Source: Gammaproteobacteria bacterium (GTDB lineage Bacteria; Pseudomonadota; Gammaproteobacteria; Pseudomonadales; Azotimanducaceae). From it: a DNA stretch of 18,705 bases. The position numbers and the translations under genes were made by a program. Below the pieces are notes generated by a model. The model saw nothing but the letters and a program-made list of their open reading frames with translations. It had not been told where the DNA came from and did no database searches. This document shows positions 1-8,280 of the stretch, one piece after another. Where the stretch lies: assembly GCA_018667205.1 (NCBI GenBank), contig JABIVN010000158.1, positions 1-18,705 on the forward strand, given 5' to 3'. Position 1 is the first letter of the stretch; each line of letters starts with the position of its first letter.

Positions 1-2
1 AT

Positions 3-134
3 ACTTCTATCATGAACCGGGCAGAAATCGACTGGCTAAACGGTTACCACGAAGAAGTTCACACCAAACTGGCACCGATACTTGAAGGCGAAGACCTTCA
101 ATGGTTAAAGAGGTCAACGCAGCGGGTTGCCTAA
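3..134 (+). CDS. M24-family aminopeptidase P (Xaa-Pro aminopeptidase-like), C-terminal end only
   Basis: This is the 3' end of a gene that begins left of the window; about 43 codons remain, ending in TAA at 132-134. The visible tail contains TSIM followed by AEIDWLNGYHEEV and a later LAPIL...WL segment. That T-S-x-x-(T/N)-x-x-E-x-x-WLN-x-YH pattern followed by L-x-P-x-L is the usual extreme C-terminus of pita-bread-fold aminopeptidase P proteins, which remove an N-terminal residue preceding proline using two metal ions. The metal ligands lie outside the window, so the assignment rests on the tail alone. The gene converges with the reverse-strand hydrolase, with only 21 bases between the two stop codons and no obvious terminator. 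Confidence 0.7.
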   Translation, partial: TSIMNRAEIDWLNGYHEEVHTKLAPILEGEDLQWLKRSTQRVA

Positions 135-155
135 AATGTCCTGCAAACTACCGAA

Positions 156-1097
156 TCATGCCAAAAAACCAGACACAACACTGTGCAATGCATCCCTGTG
201 ATCCTCCAGCAGCAGAGAGTGCGTTCCGCTGCCAATCACGGTCATCCTTTTTTCCCGGGCATTGCCAAGCTGCTGAAAAACCTTGGTTGCCTGTTCCGGC
301 GTCGTCTCTCTGTCTAATTCACCGACCACAACCTGCGTTGGCGCTTGTATCGCCATCGGTTGATACCAGGGCTCCCCTGTCAGTGAGTAACGCATGAAGT
401 CCTTAAGCACCCCTGTCGGCGCACGCAGCAACCCGGACTTATTACCCATCGGATCGGCAAATACGGCGTCTGAACACCACCTGGTTACTCGTGCAGGAGG
501 TACTAGCGCATTAATTTCATCCTCGGATAAACCTATCGCCCAGCGCTTCGCCATCGTCGCTGCGTCCACCGTTCGATACGCCCCAATATCTGCACTAATT
601 GTTCGGGGCGTTGCGCCCTTCTCGACCCAGAGCGGACCACTCAACACCAGACGGCTTACTTTGCTACCAAAAAGCCCAGCGTAACGACCACATATAGCAC
701 TTCCCCAACTGTAGCCGATCAGACTAAGCTGATTAATACCTCTGTTTTTAAGAATAAAATCCACCGCTCGGTCTACCTCTGCAAGGGCATGAGCAGTATC
801 GACAATGGGGTCATTCAGGTCAGGCGAGACCAACATTTCCTGGGGACGATCCGACTCGCCATACCCCAAAAGATCCAGGCACCAGACATCGAACCCCTGC
901 GCCGCCATTTTGTCCATCCACGACGCCCCTTCAATTTCGTAGTCGAAAGTTGACGTAGCGCCGTAGGTGGCGCCGTGAATGAATAATACGTTGTTGTCTG
1001 GCAACCGATGTTGCGCATCATTCAACTGCTTGTTTCGGAGCAATAGGCTATAACCATCGGTCTCGCTGGCGATGCGGTAGTCACACTTGATAATCAT
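156..1097 (-). CDS. alpha/beta-fold hydrolase
   Basis: A 313-residue single-domain alpha/beta hydrolase. The oxyanion-hole HG is at residues 41-42, the nucleophile elbow GYSWGS places the catalytic serine at 130, the acid is probably Asp262 in GELDRET, and the catalytic histidine is His293 in GSGTHS. No signal peptide is visible, so it is probably cytoplasmic. The start ATG at 1097 is preceded by GAGGGAG at good spacing. It is divergent from the short-chain dehydrogenase, with 71 bases between the two starts, which suggests shared regulation. Substrate cannot be read: the family includes esterases, C-C bond hydrolases and haloalkane dehalogenases. The family call is firm and the specific reaction is unknown. 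Confidence 0.9.
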   Translation of the reverse strand: MIIKCDYRIASETDGYSLLLRNKQLNDAQHRLPDNNVLFIHGATYGATSTFDYEIEGASWMDKMAAQGFDVWCLDLLGYGESDRPQEMLVSPDLNDPIVDTAHALAEVDRAVDFILKNRGINQLSLIGYSWGSAICGRYAGLFGSKVSRLVLSGPLWVEKGATPRTISADIGAYRTVDAATMAKRWAIGLSEDEINALVPPARVTRWCSDAVFADPMGNKSGLLRAPTGVLKDFMRYSLTGEPWYQPMAIQAPTQVVVGELDRETTPEQATKVFQQLGNAREKRMTVIGSGTHSLLLEDHRDALHSVVSGFLA

Positions 1098-1168
1098 CTT
1101 TTTCTCCCTCTCCGACTAACGTATCATGCTATTTGCTAAATATACCAACACTCCATAAAGGTAGACAC
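1098..1168. promoter_or_regulatory. divergent promoter region between hydrolase and dehydrogenase
   Basis: These 71 bases separate two divergent start codons and must hold the 5' ends of both transcripts, unless one is read through from outside. The centre is AT-rich (around 1120-1145). No -35/-10 pair at good spacing stands out on either strand, so exact promoters are not assigned. The ends carry the two ribosome binding sites: GAGGGAG on the reverse strand and AAAGGT on the forward strand. Confidence 0.4.
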
Positions 1169-2038
1169 ATGAAAGATGTCGCAGGAAAGGTTGCTTTCAT
1201 TACAGGTGGTGCCAGCGGTCTTGGTTTAGCCATGGCACGTTCATTCACCGGCGCCGGCATGAAAGTCGCGATTGCCGACATCCAAGATGATGCGTTGGCC
1301 GCGGCTAGAGAAGAGTTTTCCGAGTCTAATGCAGATGTCATTACCATAAAGGTTGATGTAACGGACCGCGATGCGCTTGAAGAAGCTGCCAAAGAAACCG
1401 AGTCGACATTCGATAAGGTGCATGTGGTCTGCAACAACGCCGGCGTCGCCGTGAGTGGGAACATTAAGGATCATACTTACAAGGACTGGGATTGGGTCAT
1501 GGGGGTTAACCTTGACGGCGTAATCAATGGTATGCAGGTATTTTCGAATCGCTTGATTTCACACGGCGAGGGTGGCCACTTTGTCAACACTGCTTCGATG
1601 GCCGGGCTGATTGGCATGCAGGGCATGAGTATCTATAACACCTCGAAATTTGCCGTCGTGGGAATGTCAGAAGCCATGGCCGGAGATCTTTCACACTTCG
1701 GCGTGGGCGTTTCAGTATTGTGCCCGGGGTTTGTCGCAACGGGTATTTACACATCAGAACGAAACCGGCCACAACAACTTGGGGGTGCTACTGCTTCAGA
1801 ATTTGACCTTTCAAAAGATGCATTCAGAACGGAAGAAGAAATCGCCAGCATGCAGCAAAGCCTAGATGGGATGCTGGACCCCTCCTTAATCGGGGATATG
1901 GTGCTGCATGCAGTGCAGGAAAATGAATTTTGGATTCTCTCTCATCCGGAATTCAGAGAAGGCACTCAGGATAGAGCCCAAAGCATCAGCGACGCCTTTG
2001 ATCGATGGTCAGCTTTCCAGGCTGACTACAACAAGTAA
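1169..2038 (+). CDS. short-chain dehydrogenase/reductase (SDR) family oxidoreductase
   Basis: A 289-residue classical-type SDR, an NAD(P)-dependent oxidoreductase. The cofactor motif TGGASGLG is at residues 12-19, NNAG at 89-92, the structural Asn at 114, the catalytic Ser at 143 in NTASMAG, and YxxxK as Tyr156-Lys160. An acidic Asp37 after the second beta strand (AIAD) would favour NAD over NADP by the usual rule; this is inference. The ATG at 1169 was chosen over an in-frame ATG at 1133 because AAAGGT lies just upstream and the Rossmann fold starts at once. The HAD-like gene follows after 20 bases, probably in the same transcript. The substrate is unknown; the long C-terminal helix region resembles SDRs from lipid or terpenoid oxidation. 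Confidence 0.92.
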   Translation: MKDVAGKVAFITGGASGLGLAMARSFTGAGMKVAIADIQDDALAAAREEFSESNADVITIKVDVTDRDALEEAAKETESTFDKVHVVCNNAGVAVSGNIKDHTYKDWDWVMGVNLDGVINGMQVFSNRLISHGEGGHFVNTASMAGLIGMQGMSIYNTSKFAVVGMSEAMAGDLSHFGVGVSVLCPGFVATGIYTSERNRPQQLGGATASEFDLSKDAFRTEEEIASMQQSLDGMLDPSLIGDMVLHAVQENEFWILSHPEFREGTQDRAQSISDAFDRWSAFQADYNK

Positions 2039-2058
2039 ATTTTAAAGGTCTTATTAGC

Positions 2059-2622
2059 ATGAGTGTTTCTCCCGAGATCTACCTGGATATGGATGGGGTC
2101 TGCGTCGATTTCATCGGTGCAGCGATGACAACCCAGGGCTACGACGCCGATCAAATGTTAAACGGGTGGCGGAACGAGCATCCTGGATCGCTGTATCCAG
2201 AACCATTGATGGACAAAACAGCAATGGAGTTCTTCACTCACATCAATATGCAATCGTCCGAGTTCTGGTCTGGCCTTATCGCTTACTCGTGGTTCGAACA
2301 TCTGTACGAGGAGTTAAGCAGGCTCGGCGATGTGGTTTTTCTTACCGCACCAACGAGCGCCCCCGGGTGCGTATCCGGAAAACTAGAGTGGCTTATCGGC
2401 CGCTTTGGTAACGACTTTACCGACTTTATCTTTACTCGCCATAAAGACAGGCTCGCACATCCCAATGCTTACCTGATTGATGACATGCCGTTTAACATAG
2501 AGCCGTTCGTCGCCAGAAAAGGTGTCGGTGTACTATTTCCGCAAATCTGGAACGAACTTTCCCACATCCAGGACCCGGTTCCTCATGTCATCACCACGCT
2601 TGAGGCCGCCATAGGGCGATAG
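2059..2622 (+). CDS. HAD-superfamily 5'(3')-deoxyribonucleotidase-like protein (NT5C type)
   Basis: A 187-residue HAD phosphatase. Motif I is LDMDGVCVDF with nucleophile Asp10 and acid/base Asp12; motif II is the Thr96 of FLTAPTS; motif III is probably Lys129 in TRHKDRL; motif IV is the Asp141-Asp142 pair in LIDDMPFNIEPF. The DMDGVxxDF start, the helical cap before motif II and the IDD-x-x-x-N-I pattern fit the family of 5'-nucleotidase, deoxy (pyrimidine), type C, which dephosphorylates (deoxy)nucleoside monophosphates. Members often act on undetermined substrates. An AAAGGT ribosome site sits 9 bases before the ATG. It probably shares a transcript with the upstream SDR, although a metabolic link is not obvious. 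Its stop is only 7 bases from that of the convergent NTF2-like gene. Confidence 0.82.
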   Translation: MSVSPEIYLDMDGVCVDFIGAAMTTQGYDADQMLNGWRNEHPGSLYPEPLMDKTAMEFFTHINMQSSEFWSGLIAYSWFEHLYEELSRLGDVVFLTAPTSAPGCVSGKLEWLIGRFGNDFTDFIFTRHKDRLAHPNAYLIDDMPFNIEPFVARKGVGVLFPQIWNELSHIQDPVPHVITTLEAAIGR

Positions 2623-2629
2623 CGACAAC

Positions 2630-2983
2630 TCAACTCTCGGGCACGTTCATGTAGTCCTTATAGTAAGTCATCAGGCCCTCCCTAACCTTGTACAAACCAC
2701 AACCCTCTATGTCACCGGCGGGGGTCTTAGCAACCCACTGTGCCCAAGCCGTATCACCGGCGCCCGCTATCTCACGGACCAAAAACTCGGTCTTGCGAGT
2801 TTTCATTTCTTCATTCATTTTTGCCATAAAACCAGCAATAGCCTCTTTTCCATTGAATGTACCGAAAAAAGGATCAACCAAAATAGCGTCCTCAGCAAAT
2901 AGCTCCACAACCGCCGTGTAGTCACCCTCATCCTGAATTCGCCAAAACTGCTCAATCGTCTGTTTAGCTGTTCGTGTCGTCAA
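2630..2983 (-). CDS. NTF2/SnoaL-like domain protein, TTG start
   Basis: A 117-residue cone-shaped alpha+beta barrel protein. The N-terminal helix with EQFWRIQDEGDY, the LFAEDAILVDPFFGTFNGKEAI segment (residues 29-49) and a C-terminal strand ending in YKDYMNV are typical of SnoaL-like and nuclear transport factor 2 folds, which include ketosteroid isomerases, polyketide cyclases and hydratases. The start is TTG at 2983, supported by AGGAG seven bases upstream. Its first bases overlap the TGA of the MaoC-like gene (TTGA), so translation is probably coupled. No catalytic dyad can be assigned with confidence. The coupling suggests that the two proteins act on the same CoA-bound or cyclic substrate; this is inference. 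Confidence 0.82.
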   Translation of the reverse strand: MTTRTAKQTIEQFWRIQDEGDYTAVVELFAEDAILVDPFFGTFNGKEAIAGFMAKMNEEMKTRKTEFLVREIAGAGDTAWAQWVAKTPAGDIEGCGLYKVREGLMTYYKDYMNVPES

Positions 2984-3762
2984 AGCTCGCTCCTGTTGTT
3001 TACCTTTATTTCTGTCAGCACCTTGCCTTCCCGGAGCGAAGCCACTGCACTCATGTCGCTACTGATACCAACGGTAATCGTGTCATCCCAGAAAACCGGC
3101 CGACGAAAATAGATATCCAACGCTACCTCCGCCAAGCCGTCCCCCCATAGTGCGGCCATAAGGAAGTGCACGCCCTGCCCGCCACCGATAATCGGTGCCC
3201 TGAACCCTGCCCGGTTTGCTGCGTCCACTTCATAATGAATCGCGTTGCCCTCGCTGCTGTAACTTTTTGTGCCAGCGGGGGTTAGTTTGTGCTTACTGAC
3301 AACCTTTAGCTCGCTCGGATCTTGGACCACAGGGGGCGGCCGTTCTCCCGCACCCCGGCTTCCGACTTTTGACGGGTCCGGCTTTAATGAAACCCGGGGC
3401 ACAGAAACGGCCCTTTCGCCGTCGCCGCCCTCAAACCATACATCGGTTGAAATACGCCACCCCCTTGGGACATCCTCAACAGACACAATCCTGCCTTTTG
3501 ATATCAGCGCCTCACCGAGTAATACTGGTCGATGCTGGATAACCCTGCTAAGCATATTGACGTTCCCTTCAGCTGATATACCGCTCGCGGTTCCAACTCT
3601 GATACCAATGCCTATGTAAAACGATGGATCAACATAATGGCCAAACAACGAGGCATCAAGTCCCTGAGAAGCCAGCTTTTCTATCTGGTATTCTTTTGTG
3701 ACGATCGATTCCTGCTGATTAAGTTCAAACCCGGCAACCGGCTCTATCCACTGACTGGGCAT
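2980..3762 (-). CDS. MaoC-like / FAS1-type dehydratase-domain protein (double hot dog)
   Basis: About 260 residues, the length of a two-hot-dog hydratase. The N-terminal half (about 1-135) resembles FAS1-type dehydratase domains, and the C-terminal half (about 150-260) holds the hydratase-2-like stretch EGNAIHYEVDAANRAGF followed by P-I-I-x-G-G. Family members hydrate or dehydrate enoyl-CoA thioesters. The usual catalytic D-x-N-P-x-H reads E171-G-N-A-I-H176 here, so the Asp is replaced by Glu and the Pro by Ala. The ATG at 3762 is preferred (GTGGGA upstream); an in-frame GTG at 3807 would add 15 residues. It is first of a two-gene unit with the NTF2-like protein and divergent from asnS. The substrate is unknown. 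Confidence 0.78.
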   Translation of the reverse strand: MPSQWIEPVAGFELNQQESIVTKEYQIEKLASQGLDASLFGHYVDPSFYIGIGIRVGTASGISAEGNVNMLSRVIQHRPVLLGEALISKGRIVSVEDVPRGWRISTDVWFEGGDGERAVSVPRVSLKPDPSKVGSRGAGERPPPVVQDPSELKVVSKHKLTPAGTKSYSSEGNAIHYEVDAANRAGFRAPIIGGGQGVHFLMAALWGDGLAEVALDIYFRRPVFWDDTITVGISSDMSAVASLREGKVLTEIKVNNRSEL

Positions 3763-3915
3763 GGCGTGTGTCCCACTAAATTTAGTTACGGAAGGGAAAT
3801 ATAACACCCCTTTTCCATACTGCCTGGAGAATAAGTCACGAGCGCTCCCTAGCTGCCCCCGGAATTGGTATCATCTACGACTCGATCTTAGCAAAAATAT
3901 CAGGCCAAAATTTAG
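3763..3915. promoter_or_regulatory. divergent region between MaoC-like gene and asnS
   Basis: This spacer separates two divergent starts and should contain the promoters for the reverse MaoC-like/NTF2-like pair and for forward asnS. AT-rich stretches lie at about 3780-3805 and 3888-3915. I see no -35/-10 pair good enough to name. No attenuator-like peptide, long hairpin or T-box-like leader is visible ahead of asnS. Confidence 0.35.
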
Positions 3916-5310
3916 ATGAACTCCATTGCAGTTGAACGCCTTTTGAAAGGCAAAATCGCCGTCGATGAATATGTAACGGTTGAAGGTTGGGTTCGCAGTA
4001 AGCGGGATTCCAAGGCCGGCATCAGCTTTATTGCGGTTCATGACGGCACTAGTTTTGACCCCATACAGGCCGTTATCCCAGACTCTCTGCCCAACTATGG
4101 CGATGTGGTACTCCAAATCACCACCGGTTGCTCAGTCAGGGTGACAGGACAACTGGTCGAGTCTGAAGGCAAGGGGCAACAGTTTGAAATCCAGGCGACT
4201 GTGATCGAAGTCATTGGATGGGTTGACGATCCTGAGTCCTACCCGATCGCAAAGAAGCGACACACGTTCGAATATCTTCGAACGGTTGCTCACCTGAGAC
4301 CAAGAACAAACACGTTTGGTGCCATCACGCGCGTCAGAACAACTCTGGCAAATGCCATCCACAACTACTTTTTTGAGCGGGATTTTCACTGGATAAACAC
4401 GCCTCTAATCACCGCCAGCGATTGTGAAGGAGCAGGCGAACTGTTCAGGGTCAGCACTCTGGATATGATGAACTTACCTATCGCCGACGGGAAAGTGGAT
4501 TTCAGCAAGGACTTTTTTGGTGCTGAATCTTTTCTGACAGTGTCCGGTCAATTAAACGTAGAGGCCTACTGCTTGGCTATGTCGAAGGTTTATACCTTCG
4601 GGCCCACCTTCAGAGCTGAGAATTCTCACACATCCCGCCATCTGGCAGAATTTTGGATGGTGGAACCGGAAATCGCCTTCGCTGACCTGAGTGACAACGC
4701 CGACCTTGCTGAAGACCTGCTAACGGCCGTATTGAGCAGGGTACTGGAGGAAAGGGAAGACGACCTGGCTTTTTTCCAGCAGCGTATCGACAAAACCGTC
4801 ATCGAAAGAGTGAGATCCATCATCGACAATAAATTCGAGCGCATGGAATACTCAGAAGCCATAGAAATCCTGAAGAACAGCGGTGAAAAATTCGATTTCC
4901 CAGTGGAATGGGGCCTCGACCTGCAGTCAGAACACGAAAGATACCTGACAGAAAAGCATGTCGGCAGACCTGTAATATTGATGAACTACCCTGCAGAAAA
5001 CAAAGCGTTTTACATGCGCCTGAGTGACGATGAGAGAACCGTTGCGGCCATGGATGTGCTGGCGCCTGGCATCGGCGAAATTATTGGTGGCAGCCAACGT
5101 GAAGAGAGACTAGATGTGCTGGATGCCCGTATGCAAGACGAAGTCATGATCGAGGAACTCTGGTGGTACCGTGACCTGCGTCGCTATGGCACCGTACCGC
5201 ATGCAGGTTTTGGACTGGGATTTGAGCGCCTACTGACTTACGTCACCGGCATGGAAAATATTCGGGACACGATCCCCTTCCCAAGAACGCCCGGTTCAGC
5301 AGCTTTCTGA
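3916..5310 (+). CDS. asnS: asparagine--tRNA ligase
   Basis: A 464-residue class IIb aminoacyl-tRNA synthetase that charges tRNA-Asn with asparagine in the cytoplasm. The N-terminal OB fold for anticodon binding spans about residues 15-105 ([14 protein letters not shown]). Motif 2 is at about 231-255, starting [20 protein letters not shown] with the ATP-binding Arg233. Motif 3 is at about 441-456 ([10 protein letters not shown], Arg448). The [11 protein letters not shown] form and the [10 protein letters not shown] end identify an asparaginyl rather than an aspartyl enzyme; length matches the family. It stands alone, with 259 bases before the next gene. Its presence implies direct charging of tRNA-Asn, although a transamidation route could coexist. 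Confidence 0.97.
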   Translation: MNSIAVERLLKGKIAVDEYVTVEGWVRSKRDSKAGISFIAVHDGTSFDPIQAVIPDSLPNYGDVVLQITTGCSVRVTGQLVESEGKGQQFEIQATVIEVIGWVDDPESYPIAKKRHTFEYLRTVAHLRPRTNTFGAITRVRTTLANAIHNYFFERDFHWINTPLITASDCEGAGELFRVSTLDMMNLPIADGKVDFSKDFFGAESFLTVSGQLNVEAYCLAMSKVYTFGPTFRAENSHTSRHLAEFWMVEPEIAFADLSDNADLAEDLLTAVLSRVLEEREDDLAFFQQRIDKTVIERVRSIIDNKFERMEYSEAIEILKNSGEKFDFPVEWGLDLQSEHERYLTEKHVGRPVILMNYPAENKAFYMRLSDDERTVAAMDVLAPGIGEIIGGSQREERLDVLDARMQDEVMIEELWWYRDLRRYGTVPHAGFGLGFERLLTYVTGMENIRDTIPFPRTPGSAAF

Positions 5311-5314
5311 TTCC

Positions 5315-5329
5315 CCGCCGACAGGGCGG
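5315..5329 (+). terminator. possible weak terminator hairpin after asnS
   Basis: CCGCC (5315-5319) pairs with GGCGG (5325-5329) around a five-base loop, five bases after the asnS stop. There is no T-tract directly after it, although a T-rich stretch follows at about 5366-5376. It is a GC-rich hairpin at the right place but not a textbook intrinsic terminator. Confidence 0.3.
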
Positions 5330-5569
5330 CGCTTCGGCTAGCATCAAAACGTGGCTGGTTTAGTCAATTTTATTTTAAGGCCCGGAATTAGTAATGGACC
5401 GATAACCCATCGTGCATTTGCCCGTTACCGTCATAGACCGGCCTTTTAAAGAGGAGTCTAGGCTTCGTACTCCCGATCGGGTTTTAGGCTCGAGACTTCT
5501 TGTCATTGCGCGCGATCATTGTGACCGATTCTAATAGACCGTGATCGGATACTGCAGCATAGTAGACGC

Positions 5570-8071
5570 ATGACACTGCGTTATTTGATATTTCTGACAC
5601 TTTTGAGCAGTTCCGCGATATCGCTGGCTTCGGCGATGGAATCTACTGGCAAGTTCTCAAAACAGACCGTCAAAGGTTATCTTGACGGTATTCCAATGCA
5701 CTACATCAATGTGCAAACCCGCAGCCATGAAACACTAGGCATCAGGCTCGACGGTTTAGTTAATGAAGCGATCTGGCAGGAAATCCCCGCATTCGACAAT
5801 ATGCTGGTATCGGTTCCGGGTACCGGCAAGCCCGGACACTACTCAACTGAAAGTCGTTTGTTAGCGACTGAAAAAGGCCTCTATGTCAGTGCCGTGATGT
5901 ACCAGCCACCAGAAACGATCGTCATGCGGATGACTAATCGTGATGACCATACCGACCGCGATACTTATGGCGTCACACTTGATACCACCGGTCAGGGAGA
6001 ATTCGCCTACTGGTTTGCCGTTGGTCTGGGCGACACGGTGATGGATGGCAAGGTGCTGCCAGAACGACGATACACCAGTGATTGGGACGGTACCTGGCTT
6101 TACAAGGCTGCAAGGTTCGATAAGGGCTGGAGCGTTGAGATTTTTTTCCCCTGGTCGATGATGAACTTACCGGAAGTTGAGGGCCAACGTGAAGTCGGTT
6201 TTGCGTTAAGCCGGCAGATTTCCCATAGTAACGAGCGCTACTACTGGCCTGGGCATACCTACTCTTCACGACAATTTGTGACGGCGCTAAATAGTATGCG
6301 CGTCGAGGGCATTGAACCACGCCGGCAGGTTTCTGTGATTCCGTATATATCGGCAACACTGGATAATGCGCGAGATGATGACGATATCCGAGCCGGTGTC
6401 GATATCACTTGGAAGCCGTCCACAAAAGCGGAGTTGACGGCGAGCCTTATTCCCGATTTTGGTGCTGTTGAAGCAGATAATGTCGTCCTTAATCTGACGG
6501 CATTCGAAACCTTTTTCCCAGAGAAGCGTCTTTTCTTTCTCGAAGGAAATGAAATATTCGAAACAACGCCCAGAGCAAATAGTGGTAATGCACTGCGCGA
6601 ACTAACTAATGAGAATTTTTCGACGACATCAAGGCGTGCCTTTATCACTGATCACCTGCCGACACCCATTTCGCTAATCAACACGCGAAGGATTGGCGGT
6701 ACGGCAACCCAAGTATCCTTGCCTACCGGCGTCGTGCCTAACCGAGGCGAAGCGGACCTGCCAACAGACCTTCTGGGTGCGGTGAGACTCAATGGCAGAA
6801 TTGGTCACATCAAATATGGCGTGCTGAGTGCCTTTGAAGATGACGTTGAATGGCAAGGTGAAAATCAATCTGCTGCGCCCGTTGATATCGATGCAAGAGG
6901 TCGTGATTTTGCCGCTCTGCGATTTATTTATGAGGATTCAACCAATCAGAACTTTTCGTTGGGCTATCTTGGCACCTTTGTAAACGGTCCAATTTATGAT
7001 GCCCAGGTTCACGGCCTGGACTGGCACTACCTGACCCAAGGCGGCAAGTGGGCGATGGATTTACAGTTATTGCAGAGCGATGTCGACGAAGTCAGCGGGC
7101 AGGGCGCTATCTTTGACCTGTCTTACTCAGTAGATTCAAGGTTTCAACACATCTTGAAATTTGACTACTTTGACGAAGACGTCGATATCAATGATCTGGG
7201 ATTTCTTCGTCGCAACGACTATTCAGGCTTTCGGTACTCCTTTCGCTATGCTGGAAGAAGCAGCCCCAATGGGATCGTTAGGGCTAATCGTGGCGCTGTG
7301 ACGGTTCAGCAAAAATACAACATTAGTCAGGGCCAGGTCGTCGACAGCGGGATCTATTGGCGCAACACACTGGAAGTGACCGGGCGTAATACGATTCGAA
7401 CGGCCCTCGCCTGGCTGCCACGACACTACGAGGATATCGACTCTCGAGGTAACGGTGCTTATCAGACAGAAGATCGTATCTGGTGGGACGTGCTCTGGTC
7501 GACCGATGCCAGCAAAATGTTCAACTGGTCATTCGGTGTAGGCGGTATTCAAGAAGACCTTGGTGACTGGACAGGTCAATACTCCATCGGCCTCACGACA
7601 CGACCCGTCAACTCTCTCATGATCAAGGCCGATATCAAGTACAAGCGCCGCGATGGTTGGCTTGTTTATCAGGGCAGTAACAATTTTGGTGCCTATAATG
7701 GCATTAATTGGCAGCCCGCCATTGAACTGAACTGGTTCATTGTACCCAGACACCAACTGAGATTTTCTATGCAGTGGGCCGGGGTCAGGGCCGACGAGCA
7801 GGGGTTCTTCGAGATTTCCAACGCATCGGACAAACTGATACCGTCGCCCCGAACGCGACCCGATTACGACTTTACCGTGAGCCTATTGACCGCGCAACTT
7901 CGTTATCGTTGGGAGATTGCGCCGCTCACTGACCTTTATGTGGTCTACAATCTTGGTAACCGCCTGCCTTCTTTACACGAGGATGACTTCTCAAGCTTGT
8001 TTGAGGACGCCTTCGACGAACCCCTCGTGGAGTCCTTCATCGTTAAGCTGCGCTATCGATTTGGAAACTAG
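5570..8071 (+). CDS. outer-membrane beta-barrel protein with CBM9-like N-terminal domain (DUF5916 type)
   Basis: An 833-residue exported protein. Residues 1-22 form a signal peptide ending LASA. Residues of roughly 40-235 form a carbohydrate-binding-family-9-like beta sandwich, with LDGLVNEAIWQEIPAF near the start, DRDTYGVTLDTTGQG, and DWDGTW...WSVEIFFPWSMM. From about 240 to the end lies a DUF5916-type barrel with the hallmark FPEKRLFFLEGNEIF near residue 315-330 and many alternating amphipathic strands. The C-terminus VKLRYRFGN resembles a last barrel strand, although it ends in Asn rather than Phe. Members of this family are outer-membrane proteins of unknown function, common in Bacteroidota and Gammaproteobacteria; carbohydrate binding is not proven for them. 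The gene has no obvious partner, and a 259-base leader with no strong Shine-Dalgarno precedes it. Confidence 0.85.
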   Translation: MTLRYLIFLTLLSSSAISLASAMESTGKFSKQTVKGYLDGIPMHYINVQTRSHETLGIRLDGLVNEAIWQEIPAFDNMLVSVPGTGKPGHYSTESRLLATEKGLYVSAVMYQPPETIVMRMTNRDDHTDRDTYGVTLDTTGQGEFAYWFAVGLGDTVMDGKVLPERRYTSDWDGTWLYKAARFDKGWSVEIFFPWSMMNLPEVEGQREVGFALSRQISHSNERYYWPGHTYSSRQFVTALNSMRVEGIEPRRQVSVIPYISATLDNARDDDDIRAGVDITWKPSTKAELTASLIPDFGAVEADNVVLNLTAFETFFPEKRLFFLEGNEIFETTPRANSGNALRELTNENFSTTSRRAFITDHLPTPISLINTRRIGGTATQVSLPTGVVPNRGEADLPTDLLGAVRLNGRIGHIKYGVLSAFEDDVEWQGENQSAAPVDIDARGRDFAALRFIYEDSTNQNFSLGYLGTFVNGPIYDAQVHGLDWHYLTQGGKWAMDLQLLQSDVDEVSGQGAIFDLSYSVDSRFQHILKFDYFDEDVDINDLGFLRRNDYSGFRYSFRYAGRSSPNGIVRANRGAVTVQQKYNISQGQVVDSGIYWRNTLEVTGRNTIRTALAWLPRHYEDIDSRGNGAYQTEDRIWWDVLWSTDASKMFNWSFGVGGIQEDLGDWTGQYSIGLTTRPVNSLMIKADIKYKRRDGWLVYQGSNNFGAYNGINWQPAIELNWFIVPRHQLRFSMQWAGVRADEQGFFEISNASDKLIPSPRTRPDYDFTVSLLTAQLRYRWEIAPLTDLYVVYNLGNRLPSLHEDDFSSLFEDAFDEPLVESFIVKLRYRFGN

Positions 8072-8132
8072 AAGAGCCTGTTTGATAACATCGCCTTTGC
8101 ATTCCATAAGATAAGCACCTCCAGCAATCACA

Positions 8133-8157
8133 GATTCAATATTTCTTGCTTTGAATC
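8133..8157 (+). terminator. inverted repeat after the barrel gene, possible terminator
   Basis: GATTCAA (8133-8139) and TTGAATC (8151-8157) form a seven-base inverted repeat with an 11-base loop, followed by GTTTT. A second short hairpin, TTTCG-CGAT-CGAAA (8160-8173), abuts it. The stems are AT-rich and the T-run is short, so termination is possible but weakly supported. The rest of 8072-8280 shows no gene. Confidence 0.25.
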
Positions 8158-8280
8158 GTTTTCGCGATCGAAATAGAAAAATTGGGTGCTACCACTGCTG
8201 TTTTGGTTGCGCTTATCATTCTTTGAGTCAGGTGCTATTAATAGACGCCGCGCTCATGAGATTGGCTTGCTAGCTAGCGC

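Noticed and set aside
101..684. Two forward reading frames opposite the alpha/beta hydrolase
   Set aside because: They lie antisense to a hydrolase with a complete catalytic triad and show no domain-like sequence; they are shadows.
5433..5541. ATAGACCG repeated at 5433-5440 and 5534-5541
   Set aside because: An eight-base repeat in about 260 bases is close to chance expectation.
5973..6648. Reverse reading frames of about 128 residues inside the DUF5916 gene
   Set aside because: The forward frame is continuous with clear domain hallmarks; the reverse frames have no start signals and an odd composition rich in Ser and Arg.
8267..8280. GCTAGCTAGC-type palindrome at the end of the small gene pair, considered as an attachment site or terminator
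   Set aside because: It is short and self-overlapping, with no T-run on the reverse strand, no integrase gene and no second copy.
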